Positions 1 to 11,299 of a stretch of 64,000 nt of DNA are shown here, in pieces. Where the stretch lies: positions 55,377-119,376 of the forward strand of contig NZ_MLYP01000010.1 in the NCBI RefSeq assembly GCF_001866645.1, read 5' to 3'. Position 1 is the first letter of the stretch, and each line of letters begins with the position of its first letter. Under the pieces are notes generated by a model. The model did no database searches. It was not told the origin of the DNA and saw only the letters and a list, made by a program, of their open reading frames with translations. The stretch is from Streptomyces colonosanans. Lineage in GTDB: Bacteria; Actinomycetota; Actinomycetes; Streptomycetales; Streptomycetaceae. The translations under genes and the position numbers were made by a program.

Positions 1-1062
1 GTAGCCGGTGGTGGACATGGCGCGGCGCAGGGCGCCGAAGAAGTTCATCGAGCCGTCCGGGGTGTGCGACGGGCCCGTGAGGACCTCCTCGATCGTGCCG
101 ACCGTGCCCAGGTCGACCTTCTTGCCCCGCGGCAGCTCCTCGTTGACGGCCTCCATGCCCCAGTGGTGGCCCTTGCCGGGCGCGTCCGTGGCACGGGCCA
201 GCGGGGAGCCCATCATGACGGCGTCGGCACCGCAGGCGATCGCCTTGGGAAGGTCGCCGGACCAGCCGACTCCACCGTCCGCGATCACGTGGACGTACCG
301 GCCGCCGGACTCGTCCATGTAGTCGCGGCGGGCGGCCGCCACGTCCGCGACCGCCGTCGCCATCGGAACCTGGATGCCGAGTACGTTGCGCGTGGTGTGC
401 GCGGCACCGCCGCCGAAGCCGACCAGCACGCCGGCCGCACCGCTGCGCATCAGGTGCAGAGCCGCAGTGTAGGTGGCGCAGCCGCCGACGATCACCGGGA
501 CGTCCAGTTCGTAGATGAACTGCTTCAGGTTCAGCGGCTCGTGCGACTGGGAGACATGCTCCGCCGACACCGTCGTACCGCGGATGACGAAGATGTCCAC
601 GCCCGCGTCGACGACCGCCTTGGAGAACTGCGCCGTACGCTGCGGGGAGAGCGCGGCCGCGGTGACCACGCCCGAGTCGCGCACCTCCTTGATGCGCTGC
701 CCGATCAGCTCCTCCTTGATGGGCGCGGCGTAGATCTCCTGGAGGCGGCGGGTCGCGGCGTCCGTGGGCAGCCCGGCGATCTCGTCGAGCAGCGGCTGCG
801 GGTCCTCGTACCGCGTCCACAGGCCTTCGAGGTTCAGCACGCCGAGGCCGCCCAGCTCGCCGATGTGGATCGCGGTGGCCGGGGAGACGACCGAGTCCAT
901 GGGAGCGGCCAGGAAGGGCAGCTCGAAGCGGTAGGCATCGATCTGCCAGGCGATCGAGACCTCCTTCGGGTCCCGCGTACGGCGGCTGGGGACGACGGCG
1001 ATGTCGTCGAAGGCGTACGCCCGGCGGCCGCGCTTGCCGCGCCCGATCTCGATCTCAGTCAC
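1..1062 (-). CDS. guaB3: GuaB3 family IMP dehydrogenase-related protein (3' end cut by window edge)
   Basis: Encodes the actinobacterial second IMP-dehydrogenase-like protein: a TIM barrel without the CBS pair that true GuaB carries. The GTG start at 1062 gives VTEIEIGRGKRGRRAYAFDD, a typical GuaB3 N-terminus, followed by the APMDSVVSP segment of the barrel. 354 codons are present; the family is near 374 residues, so about 20 C-terminal residues lie outside the window (the visible end reads TTGY). It sits 200 bp downstream of guaB in the same direction, with a strong hairpin between, so it is probably transcribed partly on its own. GMP reductase or IMP dehydrogenase activity cannot be decided from sequence alone. 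Confidence 0.93.
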   Translation of the reverse strand, partial: MTEIEIGRGKRGRRAYAFDDIAVVPSRRTRDPKEVSIAWQIDAYRFELPFLAAPMDSVVSPATAIHIGELGGLGVLNLEGLWTRYEDPQPLLDEIAGLPTDAATRRLQEIYAAPIKEELIGQRIKEVRDSGVVTAAALSPQRTAQFSKAVVDAGVDIFVIRGTTVSAEHVSQSHEPLNLKQFIYELDVPVIVGGCATYTAALHLMRSGAAGVLVGFGGGAAHTTRNVLGIQVPMATAVADVAAARRDYMDESGGRYVHVIADGGVGWSGDLPKAIACGADAVMMGSPLARATDAPGKGHHWGMEAVNEELPRGKKVDLGTVGTIEEVLTGPSHTPDGSMNFFGALRRAMSTTGY

Positions 1063-1153
1063 GTCTGTGGCCTTTCCCTCTGCGTTTCAGCGTCTTCCAG
1101 TATCGCCGACGGGTGCGCCGACGGCCGCCCTGCACATGCGGCGGCAGAAACGG

Positions 1154-1189
1154 CGAGGGCGACCCCGGGAAGTGCCGGGGCCGCCCTCG
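1154..1189 (-). terminator. Hairpin terminator after guaB
   Basis: Inverted repeat with an 8-bp outer stem (CGAGGGCG/CGCCCTCG), one A/C mismatch, a 6-bp inner stem (CCCCGG/CCGGGG) and a 6-nt loop. It lies between the end of guaB and the start of guaB3. There is no T-tract, as is usual for Streptomyces terminators. Confidence 0.7.
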
Positions 1190-1215
1190 GACGTGCTCTG
1201 CGCGCCTCACACGCC

Positions 1216-2810
<1,595 letters not shown>

Positions 2811-2933
2811 CTAACGGGAAGCATGGCTCTCTCATTCCATGCTGGGAGGGCGGGGTTCCTCTTCGTATGTTCGTACGGAGTCAGTGACCGGCTTGTTCAC
2901 AAAGGGTGTGCAGCCAGCCCCGCAATGGCGTCG

Positions 2934-3509
2934 CTACTGCTCCGCCAGCGCCCTGAGCCGGCTCAGCGCCCTGTGCTGCGCCACCCGCACTGCCCCCGGT
3001 GACATTCCCAACATCTGACCGGTTTCCTCCGCGGTCAAGCCCACCGCGATGCGCAGCAGGAGCAGCTCGCGCTGGTTCTCGGGGAGGTTGGCCAGAAGCT
3101 TCTTGGCCCACTCGGCGTCGCTGCTCAGCAACGCCCGCTCCTCGGGGCCCAGCGAATCGTCCGGGCGTTCCGGCATCTCGTCCGACGGGACCGCCGTCGA
3201 GCCGGGGTGGCGCATCGCCGCGCGCTGGAGGTCCGCGACCTTGTGCGCGGCGATCGCGAAGACGAACGCCTCGAAGGGGCGGCCGGTGTCCTTGTAGCGC
3301 GGGAGCGCGAGGAGCACCGCGACGCAGACCTCCTGGGCCAGGTCCTCGACGAAGTGCCGGGCGTCGCCGGGCAGGCGGGACAGGCGCGTGCGGCAGTAGC
3401 GCAGGGCCAGAGGGTGAACGCGGGCGAGCAGGTCATGGGTCGCCTGCTCGTCGCCGTCGACGGCACGATGGACGAGCGCCCCGATCACCGTTGTCTCGTC
3501 GTCGCGCAT
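2934..3509 (-). CDS. sigD: ECF-type RNA polymerase sigma factor (SigD/ShbA-like)
   Basis: A 191-residue sigma-70 family factor with only regions 2 and 4. Region 2 is at about residues 25-95 ([15 protein letters not shown], then [19 protein letters not shown]). Region 4 is at about 135-190, with the helix-turn-helix [21 protein letters not shown] chose the ATG at 3509 ([10 protein letters not shown]) because upstream in-frame sequence has no family character. Position next to guaB and near a WhiB3-type gene matches the M. tuberculosis sigD locus. From memory, the Streptomyces orthologue (ShbA in S. griseus) drives hrdB transcription; that assignment is inferred from context. No anti-sigma gene lies in the 165 bp before guaB. 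Confidence 0.85.
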   Translation of the reverse strand: MRDDETTVIGALVHRAVDGDEQATHDLLARVHPLALRYCRTRLSRLPGDARHFVEDLAQEVCVAVLLALPRYKDTGRPFEAFVFAIAAHKVADLQRAAMRHPGSTAVPSDEMPERPDDSLGPEERALLSSDAEWAKKLLANLPENQRELLLLRIAVGLTAEETGQMLGMSPGAVRVAQHRALSRLRALAEQ

Positions 3510-3930
3510 CGGTCCATGGTGCCTCGGTGTCGTCCGATCCGTGGCACCGCGTCCGTAGTTGTGCACCGAAGCGTTATGAGCAGGTGCGCCGAAACCCATA
3601 CCCTGCGCCCTCCCCTCCCGCTCGACCGACTCGTCCCCGAGGAACTCCACACCTCAAGGATGCGGCATCCGCGGCGAAACGAGCAGCGGGCGTCCGGCGA
3701 GCCCCTTCGCCCAGCGGCTCCAGGGAGATACCGGCACGTCCCCGCGCCGTTCGCCGCATGCACGCGACATGCCGGACTCGGATCCTTGACGGGGGTGCCC
3801 CCGCGCGCGAGAAGCCGAGCATGGGGCACCGTGCCGGACGACGTGGGAGCGCGCCGGGTCTCTCCTGGGGTCGCTGCACCCCGCCCACCCTGCGGTAGGC
3901 GGGGATCTGCATGCCCCCGCGGTGGTCCAC
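3510..3930. other. Intergenic region between bldM and sigD
   Basis: This 421-bp stretch holds the bldM terminator hairpin at its bldM end and the promoter/leader of sigD at the other. I see no convincing coding sequence; open frames here lack coding bias or recognisable protein character. No promoter could be picked with confidence. Confidence 0.5.
3879..3904 (-). terminator. Hairpin terminator after bldM
   Basis: CCCCGCC (3879-3885) pairs with GGCGGGG (3898-3904). An inner ACC/GGT pairing follows one mismatch, and the loop is CTGC. It sits 26 bp past the bldM stop codon, in the right place to end bldM transcription. Confidence 0.65.
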
Positions 3931-4542
3931 TTAGCGGACCAGGCCCCATCGGAAGCCGAGCGCCACCGCGTGCGCGCGGTCCGAGGCGCCGAGCTTCTTG
4001 AACAGCCGCCGGGCGTGCGTCTTCACGGTGTCCTCGGAGAGGAACAGCTCGCGGCCGATCTCCGCGTTGGAGCGGCCGTGGCTCATGCCCTCCAGGACCT
4101 GGATCTCACGCGCGGTGAGTGTCGGCGCGGCACCCATCTCGGCGGAGCGCAGCCGCCGCGGTGCGAGCCGCCACGTCGGGTCGGCGAGGGCCTGCGTCAC
4201 GGTCGCCCGCAGCTCCGCACGCGAGGCGTCCTTGTGCAGATAGCCGCGTGCGCCCGCGGCGACCGCGAGCGCCACCCCGTCCAGGTCCTCGGCGACGGTG
4301 AGCATGATGATGCGTGCTCCCGGGTCGGCGGACAGGAGCCGTCGCACGGTCTCGACGCCGCCCAGGCCGGGCATGCGTACGTCCATCAGAATCAGGTCCG
4401 AGCGGTCGGCCCCCCAGCGGCGGAGGACTTCCTCGCCGTTGGCCGCCGTCGTCACGCGCTCGACGCCGGGCACAGTCGCCACCGCGCGGCGGAGCGCCTC
4501 TCGGGCAAGCGGGGAGTCGTCGCAGACGAGGACGGATGTCAT
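3931..4542 (-). CDS. bldM: Atypical response regulator BldM
   Basis: Developmental transcription factor needed for aerial hyphae and, with WhiI, for late sporulation genes in Streptomyces. From the ATG at 4542 the protein is 203 residues, the length recalled for BldM. The receiver domain (about 1-120) keeps VCDDSPLAREALRRAVATV, the Asp54 position (ILMDVRMPG) and the YLHKDA lysine. The C-terminal LuxR-type helix-turn-helix (about 138-200) carries LTAREIQVLEGMSHGRSNAE and LSEDTVKTHARRLFKKLGA. Longer in-frame starts upstream would add 25 unfamiliar residues. A perfect sigma-BldN type promoter lies about 125 bp upstream. The gene is divergent from whiD. Confidence 0.97.
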   Translation of the reverse strand: MTSVLVCDDSPLAREALRRAVATVPGVERVTTAANGEEVLRRWGADRSDLILMDVRMPGLGGVETVRRLLSADPGARIIMLTVAEDLDGVALAVAAGARGYLHKDASRAELRATVTQALADPTWRLAPRRLRSAEMGAAPTLTAREIQVLEGMSHGRSNAEIGRELFLSEDTVKTHARRLFKKLGASDRAHAVALGFRWGLVR

Positions 4543-4923
4543 GACCGCCCTCCGCAGCTGATGCGCGTCACCTTGAGCCTCCAGGCTGGTACGAATCGTC
4601 ACCTGAGCGGTCGACACCCTCGGACCCCTGCCCGAGCGCTTGTTCTTTCAACCGCCTCCGCACTCTCAACGATGGTCACTCGAAAGAGTTACGGTGCAGC
4701 AAGCCATCTTCGGCACTGTACGTGAGGGCGCGAACACGGTGCAGACATGCGCGGCGGACCCTCGAACTTTCATCACAACGTATGCCCCATTTAGCCGCTT
4801 TTCTTCCCGTTTGCTGGTGTCTGGAGCTAGATTCGCAATGAGTCATATTTTCATCTCCTAAGATCGTCGTTGTACGGTCGGAAGCGCAGATATCCGCCCA
4901 GAACGGCAACAAGGGGACACGCA
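4543..4923. other. Shared divergent control region of bldM and whiD
   Basis: The 381-bp gap between the two developmental genes is much richer in A and T than its surroundings, especially 4760-4870. It contains the BldN-type promoter for bldM at 4666-4693. The whiD promoter should lie near 4800-4870, where TATTTT and TAAGAT hexamers are candidate -10 elements, but none has a good -35 partner. No gene is seen. Confidence 0.6.
4666..4693 (-). promoter_or_regulatory. Sigma-BldN type promoter of bldM
   Basis: Read on the minus strand, CGTAAC (4693-4688) and CGTTGA (4671-4666) are separated by exactly 16 nt. This equals the BldN consensus I recall, CGTAAC-N16-CGTTGA. It predicts a start site near 4657 and a bldM leader of roughly 115 nt. 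BldN is the known activator of bldM in Streptomyces. Confidence 0.9.
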
Positions 4924-5256
4924 ATGGCAGATTTCTCCCGCCTTCCCGGTCCGAACGCGGATCTGTGGGACTGGCAGCTCCATGCGGCCTGCCGTGGGGT
5001 CGACAGCTCGCTGTTCTTCCATCCGGAAGGTGAACGCGGCGCGGCCCGGAGCGCGCGCGAGAACTCGGCCAAAGAGGTCTGCATGAGATGCCCCGTGCGC
5101 GCGGAGTGCGCGGCCCACGCGCTGGCAGTGCGAGAGCCGTACGGCGTATGGGGCGGCCTGACCGAGGACGAGCGCGAAGAGCTCATGGGGCGAGCACGGA
5201 ACCGGCTGGTACCGGCATCCACGGCCAACGGGGGCACCGCCGCCCCGAACAACTGA
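4924..5256 (+). CDS. whiD: WhiB-family iron-sulfur regulator WhiD
   Basis: Small [4Fe-4S] transcriptional regulator required for late sporulation; orthologous to mycobacterial WhiB3. From the ATG at 4924, with AAGGGG 8 nt upstream, the protein is 110 residues. The four cluster ligands fall at Cys23, Cys53, Cys56 and Cys62, in the spacing C-x29-C-x2-C-x5-C. The beta-turn GVWGG follows at about residues 74-78, then the basic tail begins LMGRARNRL. Position beside divergent bldM is the same as in S. coelicolor. WhiB proteins act by binding region 4 of the principal sigma factor. Confidence 0.96.
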   Translation: MADFSRLPGPNADLWDWQLHAACRGVDSSLFFHPEGERGAARSARENSAKEVCMRCPVRAECAAHALAVREPYGVWGGLTEDEREELMGRARNRLVPASTANGGTAAPNN

Positions 5257-5275
5257 AAGAACGTTTCTGCAGCGC

Positions 5276-5295
5276 GGGCACGCACTGGCGTGCCC
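5276..5295 (+). terminator. Hairpin terminator after whiD
   Basis: Perfect 8-bp stem GGGCACGC/GCGTGCCC with an ACTG loop, 20 bp past the whiD stop. A second, weaker GC-rich structure follows at about 5305-5360, before the convergent LysR gene. Confidence 0.7.
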
Positions 5296-5449
5296 ATACT
5301 TGTGGGGCGGGGTATCGCCCAAAGGGGTTACGCCGGGCGCGAGATACCGCCCAGGGGGTGTTTCCAGGGCTCCGCGGGGCCCGTACGGGAGAGCTGCACG
5401 GCTGCGGGGGCAGCCGATCGCGCAGCGGGCGGCTCCGCCGTGGAGCGGG

Positions 5450-6346
5450 TCATCGCACGGCTGCCCGCTCCAGTTCCCCGAGCGTTGCCGCCACCGCCGG
5501 CACATGGGCCAGGTCGGGCAGGGTGAGCGCGACGATCTCCCGCCGCACCTCGGGTTCCAGCGCGACCGGCCGCGCACCCCTCGGACGGGCGGACTCGATC
5601 GCGAGCTGCGGCAGGACGGCCACTCCGAGACCGGCCCCGACCAATCCGGCCACCGCCGGATAGTCGTCGGTCGCGAAGTCGATGCGCGGCATGAAGCCGG
5701 CGCTCTCGCACACCTCCACCAGCTGTCCCCGGCAGCGCGGACAGCCCGCGATCCACGACTCCTGCGCGAGGTCGCCGATGGCGACCGACTCCGTACGCGC
5801 CAGCCGGTGGCGTTCGGGGACGAGGGCGACGAGCCGGTCGGTGAGCAGGCGGCGGACGACCAGGTCGTCCCACTCCTCGGCACCCGCCGCGCCCTCGTAG
5901 CGGAAGGCGAGCGCGATGTCGCAGTCGCCGGCGCGCAGCTTGTCGACGGACTCGGGCGGTTCGGCCTCCTCGAGAGAGACCTGGGTGCCGGGGTGTGCGG
6001 CGCGCAGGGCGGCGAGCGCGGCGGGGACGAGCGTGGAGCTGCCGCTCGGGAAGGAGACGAGGCGGACGCGGCCGGCCCTGAGGCCGGCGATGGCGGCGAC
6101 CTCCTCCTCCGCGGCCGTCAGCCCGGCGAGGATGCCCGCCGCGTGCCTGACCAGCGCCTCGCCGGCCTGCGTCAGGCGCATCTCGCGGCCGCTGCGGATG
6201 AGCAGGGGCGTACCGACGGACGTCTCCAGCGCCTTCATCTGCTGGCTGACGGCGGGCTGGGTGCAGCCCAGTTCGCGCGCCGCCGCCGAGAAGGAGCCGC
6301 TGGCGGCCACGGCACGCAGCACACGGAGATGTCGGGCCTCGATCAC
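5450..6346 (-). CDS. LysR-family transcriptional regulator
   Basis: A LysR-type regulator with an N-terminal winged helix-turn-helix (AVAASGSFSAAARELGCTQP, then AVSQQMKALE) and a periplasmic-binding-like effector domain from about residue 88. The GTG at 6346 (VIEARHLRVL) gives 298 residues, the usual family length. Earlier in-frame starts would add about 30 unrelated residues. It is divergent from the MOSC-protein gene, only 80 bp away, so the usual LysR logic suggests it controls that gene and/or itself. The effector domain has a CPRC motif in its middle; whether this senses thiols or metal is unknown. Ligand not predictable. Confidence 0.9.
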   Translation of the reverse strand: MIEARHLRVLRAVAASGSFSAAARELGCTQPAVSQQMKALETSVGTPLLIRSGREMRLTQAGEALVRHAAGILAGLTAAEEEVAAIAGLRAGRVRLVSFPSGSSTLVPAALAALRAAHPGTQVSLEEAEPPESVDKLRAGDCDIALAFRYEGAAGAEEWDDLVVRRLLTDRLVALVPERHRLARTESVAIGDLAQESWIAGCPRCRGQLVEVCESAGFMPRIDFATDDYPAVAGLVGAGLGVAVLPQLAIESARPRGARPVALEPEVRREIVALTLPDLAHVPAVAATLGELERAAVR

Positions 6347-6426
6347 CCTTTGAGCATAAGTCAGTCTTGGATGCGACGGCGAATACCGCTTCGACGCTTT
6401 GGTCGTAGATCGCCTACCGTGCGGAC

Positions 6427-7101
6427 ATGAAGCTTCTGTCACTGAACGTGGGCCGGCCCACGGCAGTCGAGTACACCGACCAGCCGGAGGGCGTGACCGG
6501 CATCGACAAGCGGCCGGTGGACGGGCCGGTCCGGGTGGCCGCGCCCGGGCCCAAGGGAACGGGCGCGAGCGGAGTGGCCGGGGACGCCGTGTGCGATCTG
6601 CGGCACCACGGCGGCGACGACCAGGCGGTGTACGCGTTCGCCCGCGAGGACCTGGACGACTGGGAGCGGGAGCTGAACCGGCCGCTGCCGAGCGGCTCGT
6701 TCGGCGAGAACCTCACCACGGAGGGGCTCGATGTGTCCGGTGCGCGGATCGGCGAGCGCTGGCGCATCGGAGGCGAGGTGGTGCTGGAGGTCACCTCCGG
6801 GCGGATCCCGTGCCGCACCTTCCAGGAGCACCTCGGTGAGCCCGGCTGGGTCAAGCGGTTCACGCAGCAGGGGGCGCCCGGCGCGTATCTGCGGGTGATC
6901 GAGCCGGGCGAGATCCGGGCCGGCGACCCCATCGAGATCGCGTACCGGCCCGACCACGATGTGACGGTCGCCCTCGAGTTCCGGGCGACGACCACGGAAC
7001 GGCATCTGCTGCCACGCCTGTTGGCAGCGGGTGACGCGCTGCACCCGGGGGCCGCGGAGGCGGCCCGGGAGTACACGCGCAAGTACGCGGTGGAGAAATA
7101 G
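6427..7101 (+). CDS. MOSC domain-containing protein (YiiM-like)
   Basis: A 224-residue stand-alone MOSC protein of the YiiM/YuaD type. These domains deliver sulfur or handle molybdenum cofactor; YiiM-type proteins act on N-hydroxylated substrates. The MOSC core contains DLRHHGGDDQAVYAF and the SFGENLTTEGL motif. It also has the catalytic cysteine at Cys129 in SGRIPCRTFQ. A C-terminal tail of about 50 residues ends in a short helical 3-alpha type segment. It is divergent from the LysR gene. Exact substrate not known from sequence. Confidence 0.9.
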   Translation: MKLLSLNVGRPTAVEYTDQPEGVTGIDKRPVDGPVRVAAPGPKGTGASGVAGDAVCDLRHHGGDDQAVYAFAREDLDDWERELNRPLPSGSFGENLTTEGLDVSGARIGERWRIGGEVVLEVTSGRIPCRTFQEHLGEPGWVKRFTQQGAPGAYLRVIEPGEIRAGDPIEIAYRPDHDVTVALEFRATTTERHLLPRLLAAGDALHPGAAEAAREYTRKYAVEK

Positions 7102-7191
7102 CGCCCGGACATACGGACGTTGGCGGCGAAGTCGGTGAACGTGCCTGCCCGGCAGGCGGATTCGTTCCCTCCGGGTCACTATCGTTGGCCC

Positions 7192-7965
7192 ATGACAACG
7201 GCTTTGATTACGGGATCGACCGCGGGCATCGGCGCCGCGTTCGCACGACGGCTCGCCGCCGACGGCCATGACCTCGTCCTGGTGGCCCGGGACACCAAGC
7301 GGCTGCGGGAACAGGCGACGGAGTTGCACGACCGGCACGGCATCGAGGCGGAGGTGCTGACGGCGGACCTGGCGACCGACGAGGGCATCGAGGCGGTGGC
7401 CGCGCGCCTGTCCGACCTCAGGAACCCGGTCGACCTGCTCGTCAACAACGCGGGCTTCGGCAACAAGGGCCGTTATCTCGACGTATCGATGGCCGACGAG
7501 CTGCGGATGCTCAAGGTGCACTGCGAGGCCGTGCTCAGGCTGACGAGCGCGGCGGCGGAGGCGATGCGCTCGCGCAGGCGCGGCGGGATCGTCAACGTGG
7601 CCTCGGTCGCGGCGTTCGTGCCGCGCGGCACCTACGGCGCGTCCAAGGCATGGGTCGTGCAGTTCACGCAGGGCGCGGCGAAGGACATGGCCGGGTCCGG
7701 CGTGCGGCTGATGGCGCTGTGCCCGGGCTTCGTCCGTACGGAGTTCCACGAGCGGGCCGGGATGGGCACGGACAACATCCCGAACTGGATGTGGCTGGAT
7801 GCGGACAAGCTGGTCGCCGCGGCGCTCACGGACCTCGCCCGGGGCAAGTCGCTGTCCATTCCGGACCCGCGGTACAAGGCGCTGATGAGCGTCGTGAAAG
7901 TGACGCCGCGCGGGCTGCTGGGCGGACTCACCTCGCGGACGGGGCGCAAGTACGGGCCGCGGTAG
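7192..7965 (+). CDS. Short-chain dehydrogenase/reductase
   Basis: A classical SDR of 257 residues, Rossmann fold. The dinucleotide-binding motif TGSTAGIG is at residues 7-14. NNAG is at 85-88 and the catalytic triad is Ser138, Tyr148, Lys152 (TYGASKAWV). Arg33 after the second strand (LVLVARD) favours NADP(H). The ATG at 7192 is preceded by no clear ribosome site, so the message may be nearly leaderless. The C-terminal MWLDADKLVAAAL and Ser-Ile-Pro-Asp segment resemble DltE-like short-chain oxidoreductases. Substrate unknown; neighbours give little help. Confidence 0.88.
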   Translation: MTTALITGSTAGIGAAFARRLAADGHDLVLVARDTKRLREQATELHDRHGIEAEVLTADLATDEGIEAVAARLSDLRNPVDLLVNNAGFGNKGRYLDVSMADELRMLKVHCEAVLRLTSAAAEAMRSRRRGGIVNVASVAAFVPRGTYGASKAWVVQFTQGAAKDMAGSGVRLMALCPGFVRTEFHERAGMGTDNIPNWMWLDADKLVAAALTDLARGKSLSIPDPRYKALMSVVKVTPRGLLGGLTSRTGRKYGPR

Positions 7966-8079
7966 GAGCGGGCGCGGCCTTCGACGGCACGCGTACGGGG
8001 GCCGGCAGGACGGGTGGCGCCGCCCCTCAGGTGGGAAAATGACCGTATCTGCGGACCCAGGGGGGCCGGAGGCGGCGTC

Positions 8080-8787
8080 ATGACATTTGTGCGGCTCATC
8101 GACTGCAGGACCCGCCGGTTCGACGAGATGAACCGGATCATGGAGACATGGGTCGAGCAGACCAGGGGCAAGCGGACCGCGACGCACAGCGTGATCGGCA
8201 AGGATCGGTCCGACGCCTCGCACTTCATCGAGATCGTGGAGTTCCCCTCGTACGAGGAGGCCATGCGGAACTCGCACCTTCCCGAGAGCGAGAAGATCTT
8301 CCGCGACATGGTCGCCCTGTGCGACGAGATGCCCACGTTCACGGATCTGGACGTGGTGCGGGACGAGCAGTTGTACACGGCGAACGTCCGGCGGTTCTTC
8401 GAGACGCTGGCGACCAGGGGTGAACTGCCGCCGCTCAACGACCTGATCACGGAGGACTGCCACAGCCACGATCCCGTCAACGCGCAGGACACGATCGGGC
8501 TCGATGCGCTGCGGCGCGAGTACGAGATGTGGCGGAGCGCCTTCGACTTCACGTACCGGCTCGACGAAGTGATCGCCCAGGGTGACCGGGTCTGTGCGCT
8601 GTGGACCTGGAACGCCACGCACAAGGGCGAGTTCCTGGGGATCGCGTCCACCGGGAGGGACGTCACCATGAGCGGGATGACGCTGTTCCGGTTCGGCGAG
8701 GACGGGAAGATCGCCGAGACCTGGTGGCAGCACGACCAGCTGGGGCTGATGGAGCAACTGGGCGCGCTCGACGCCCTGGAGACGTAG
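8080..8787 (+). CDS. Two-domain ABM-like / SnoaL-like (NTF2 fold) protein
   Basis: A 235-residue protein of unknown role. Residues about 1-95 look like a dimeric alpha-beta barrel of the antibiotic-biosynthesis-monooxygenase or stress-responsive type (SHFIEIVEFPSYEEAM). Residues about 105-225 form a SnoaL-like NTF2-fold domain ending MTLFRFGEDGKIAETWWQHD, a hallmark of ester-cyclase-like polyketide enzymes and their housekeeping relatives. The ATG at 8080 has GGAGG about 9 nt upstream. It is followed by a strong bidirectional terminator shared with groEL. No biosynthetic cluster surrounds it. Confidence 0.78.
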   Translation: MTFVRLIDCRTRRFDEMNRIMETWVEQTRGKRTATHSVIGKDRSDASHFIEIVEFPSYEEAMRNSHLPESEKIFRDMVALCDEMPTFTDLDVVRDEQLYTANVRRFFETLATRGELPPLNDLITEDCHSHDPVNAQDTIGLDALRREYEMWRSAFDFTYRLDEVIAQGDRVCALWTWNATHKGEFLGIASTGRDVTMSGMTLFRFGEDGKIAETWWQHDQLGLMEQLGALDALET

Positions 8788-8815
8788 GACGCCCTGAAGA
8801 CGTGGAGCAACGCGA

Positions 8816-8848
8816 AGGCCCGGCGCCCCACTGGGGGGCGCCGGGCCT
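8816..8848. terminator. Bidirectional terminator between the SnoaL-like gene and groEL
   Basis: Perfect 14-bp inverted repeat (left arm starts AGGCCCGG, right arm ends CCGGGCCT) around a 5-nt ACTGG loop. It lies between two convergent genes, 28 bp past one stop codon and 21 bp past the other, so it can serve both. Confidence 0.85.
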
Positions 8849-8869
8849 CGGTACGGCTTACGGCGTACG

Positions 8870-10549
<1,680 letters not shown>

Positions 10550-10644
10550 TCATCGCGGTGAAAAACGAACCGCGCCCCCGACGCCCGGCTGATCAACGGT
10601 CGCGGGGGCCAGGGGCGCAGCTCACAGCAGTCTGCTTCGGTGAA

Positions 10645-10953
10645 TTACTTCTCGATGATCGCGAGCACGTCGCGAGCCGAGAGAACGAGGTACTCCTCGT
10701 TGTTGTACTTCACCTCGGTGCCGCCGTACTTGCTGTAGAGCACGACGTCGCCGACCTTGACGTCGAGCTCGACGCGCTTGCCGTCCTCGATACGGCCCGG
10801 GCCCACGGCGAGGACGACGCCCTCCTGGGGCTTCTCCTTCGCGGTGTCCGGGATGACCAGGCCAGAGGCCGTGGTCTGCTCGGCGTCCAGCGGCTGGACC
10901 ACGATGCGGTCCTCGAGCGGCTTGATGGCAACCTTGGAGCTGGCGGTCGTCAC
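10645..10953 (-). CDS. groES: 10-kDa co-chaperonin GroES
   Basis: Heptameric lid of the GroEL chamber. 102 residues from a GTG start with GGAGG 8 nt upstream. It contains the [19 protein letters not shown] start, the mobile-loop region around [12 protein letters not shown], and the [15 protein letters not shown]-terminal core. First gene of the groES-groEL1 operon, preceded by a promoter and two CIRCE operators about 100-170 bp upstream. Confidence 0.98.
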   Translation of the reverse strand: MTTASSKVAIKPLEDRIVVQPLDAEQTTASGLVIPDTAKEKPQEGVVLAVGPGRIEDGKRVELDVKVGDVVLYSKYGGTEVKYNNEEYLVLSARDVLAIIEK

Positions 10954-11051
10954 GATCCGACCTCCCCCTTCGGAGATCTCACGGGGTTAACTGTCTGAGG
11001 TGGCGACCAGGTCGATCCGTCGTCGCGGGTGCCGGACCTGCCCGTCGCTTC

Positions 11052-11078
11052 TTGGCACTCTCCGGTGGCGAGTGCCAG
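11052..11078 (-). promoter_or_regulatory. CIRCE operator, groES-proximal
   Basis: Inverted repeat TTGGCACTC-N9-GAGTGCCAG, two changes from the 9-9-9 CIRCE consensus (TTAGCACTC-N9-GAGTGCTAA) per half at most. HrcA represses class I heat-shock genes through this element. It covers the predicted transcription start. Confidence 0.92.
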
Positions 11079-11083
11079 GGCTG

Positions 11084-11113
11084 AGACTATGACCGCGATT
11101 AGCACTCGGTCAA
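11084..11113 (-). promoter_or_regulatory. groESL promoter
   Basis: On the minus strand, TTGACC (11113-11108) and TAGTCT (11089-11084) with an 18-nt spacer fit a principal-sigma promoter. The -35 lies inside the distal CIRCE and the start site falls in the proximal one, so repressor at either operator would block it. Confidence 0.75.
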
Positions 11114-11125
11114 GCGGAGTGCCAA
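11099..11125 (-). promoter_or_regulatory. CIRCE operator, distal
   Basis: TTAGCACTC-N9-GAGTGCCAA at 47 bp from the first CIRCE, centre to centre. One half-site matches the consensus perfectly. It overlaps the -35 hexamer of the groESL promoter. Confidence 0.92.
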
Positions 11126-11299
11126 TTGTCCGCGGCGCGGCGCGCGGAGGGGGACACCGGAGTTCGTACCCCTCCCGTGCCGAGGTGACCGCCCCGGGGC
11201 TTGCGCCCCCTGCCCGCTCTATCGGCCCGAAGGGCCTCCCCCTCAAGCCGGACGGACCGAGTCGCTCCGGAACGAGCCGGACGCGCCGGCCCGGTTCCG

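Noticed and set aside
3485..3949. Frames in the bldM-sigD gap
   Set aside because: No coding bias or family likeness; overlap the bldM terminator.
4858..5883. 341-codon minus-strand frame
   Set aside because: Antisense to whiD and out of frame with the LysR gene, both of which are certain.
6439..8757. 772-codon minus-strand frame
   Set aside because: Antisense to MOSC, SDR and SnoaL-like genes; only a GC-rich shadow.
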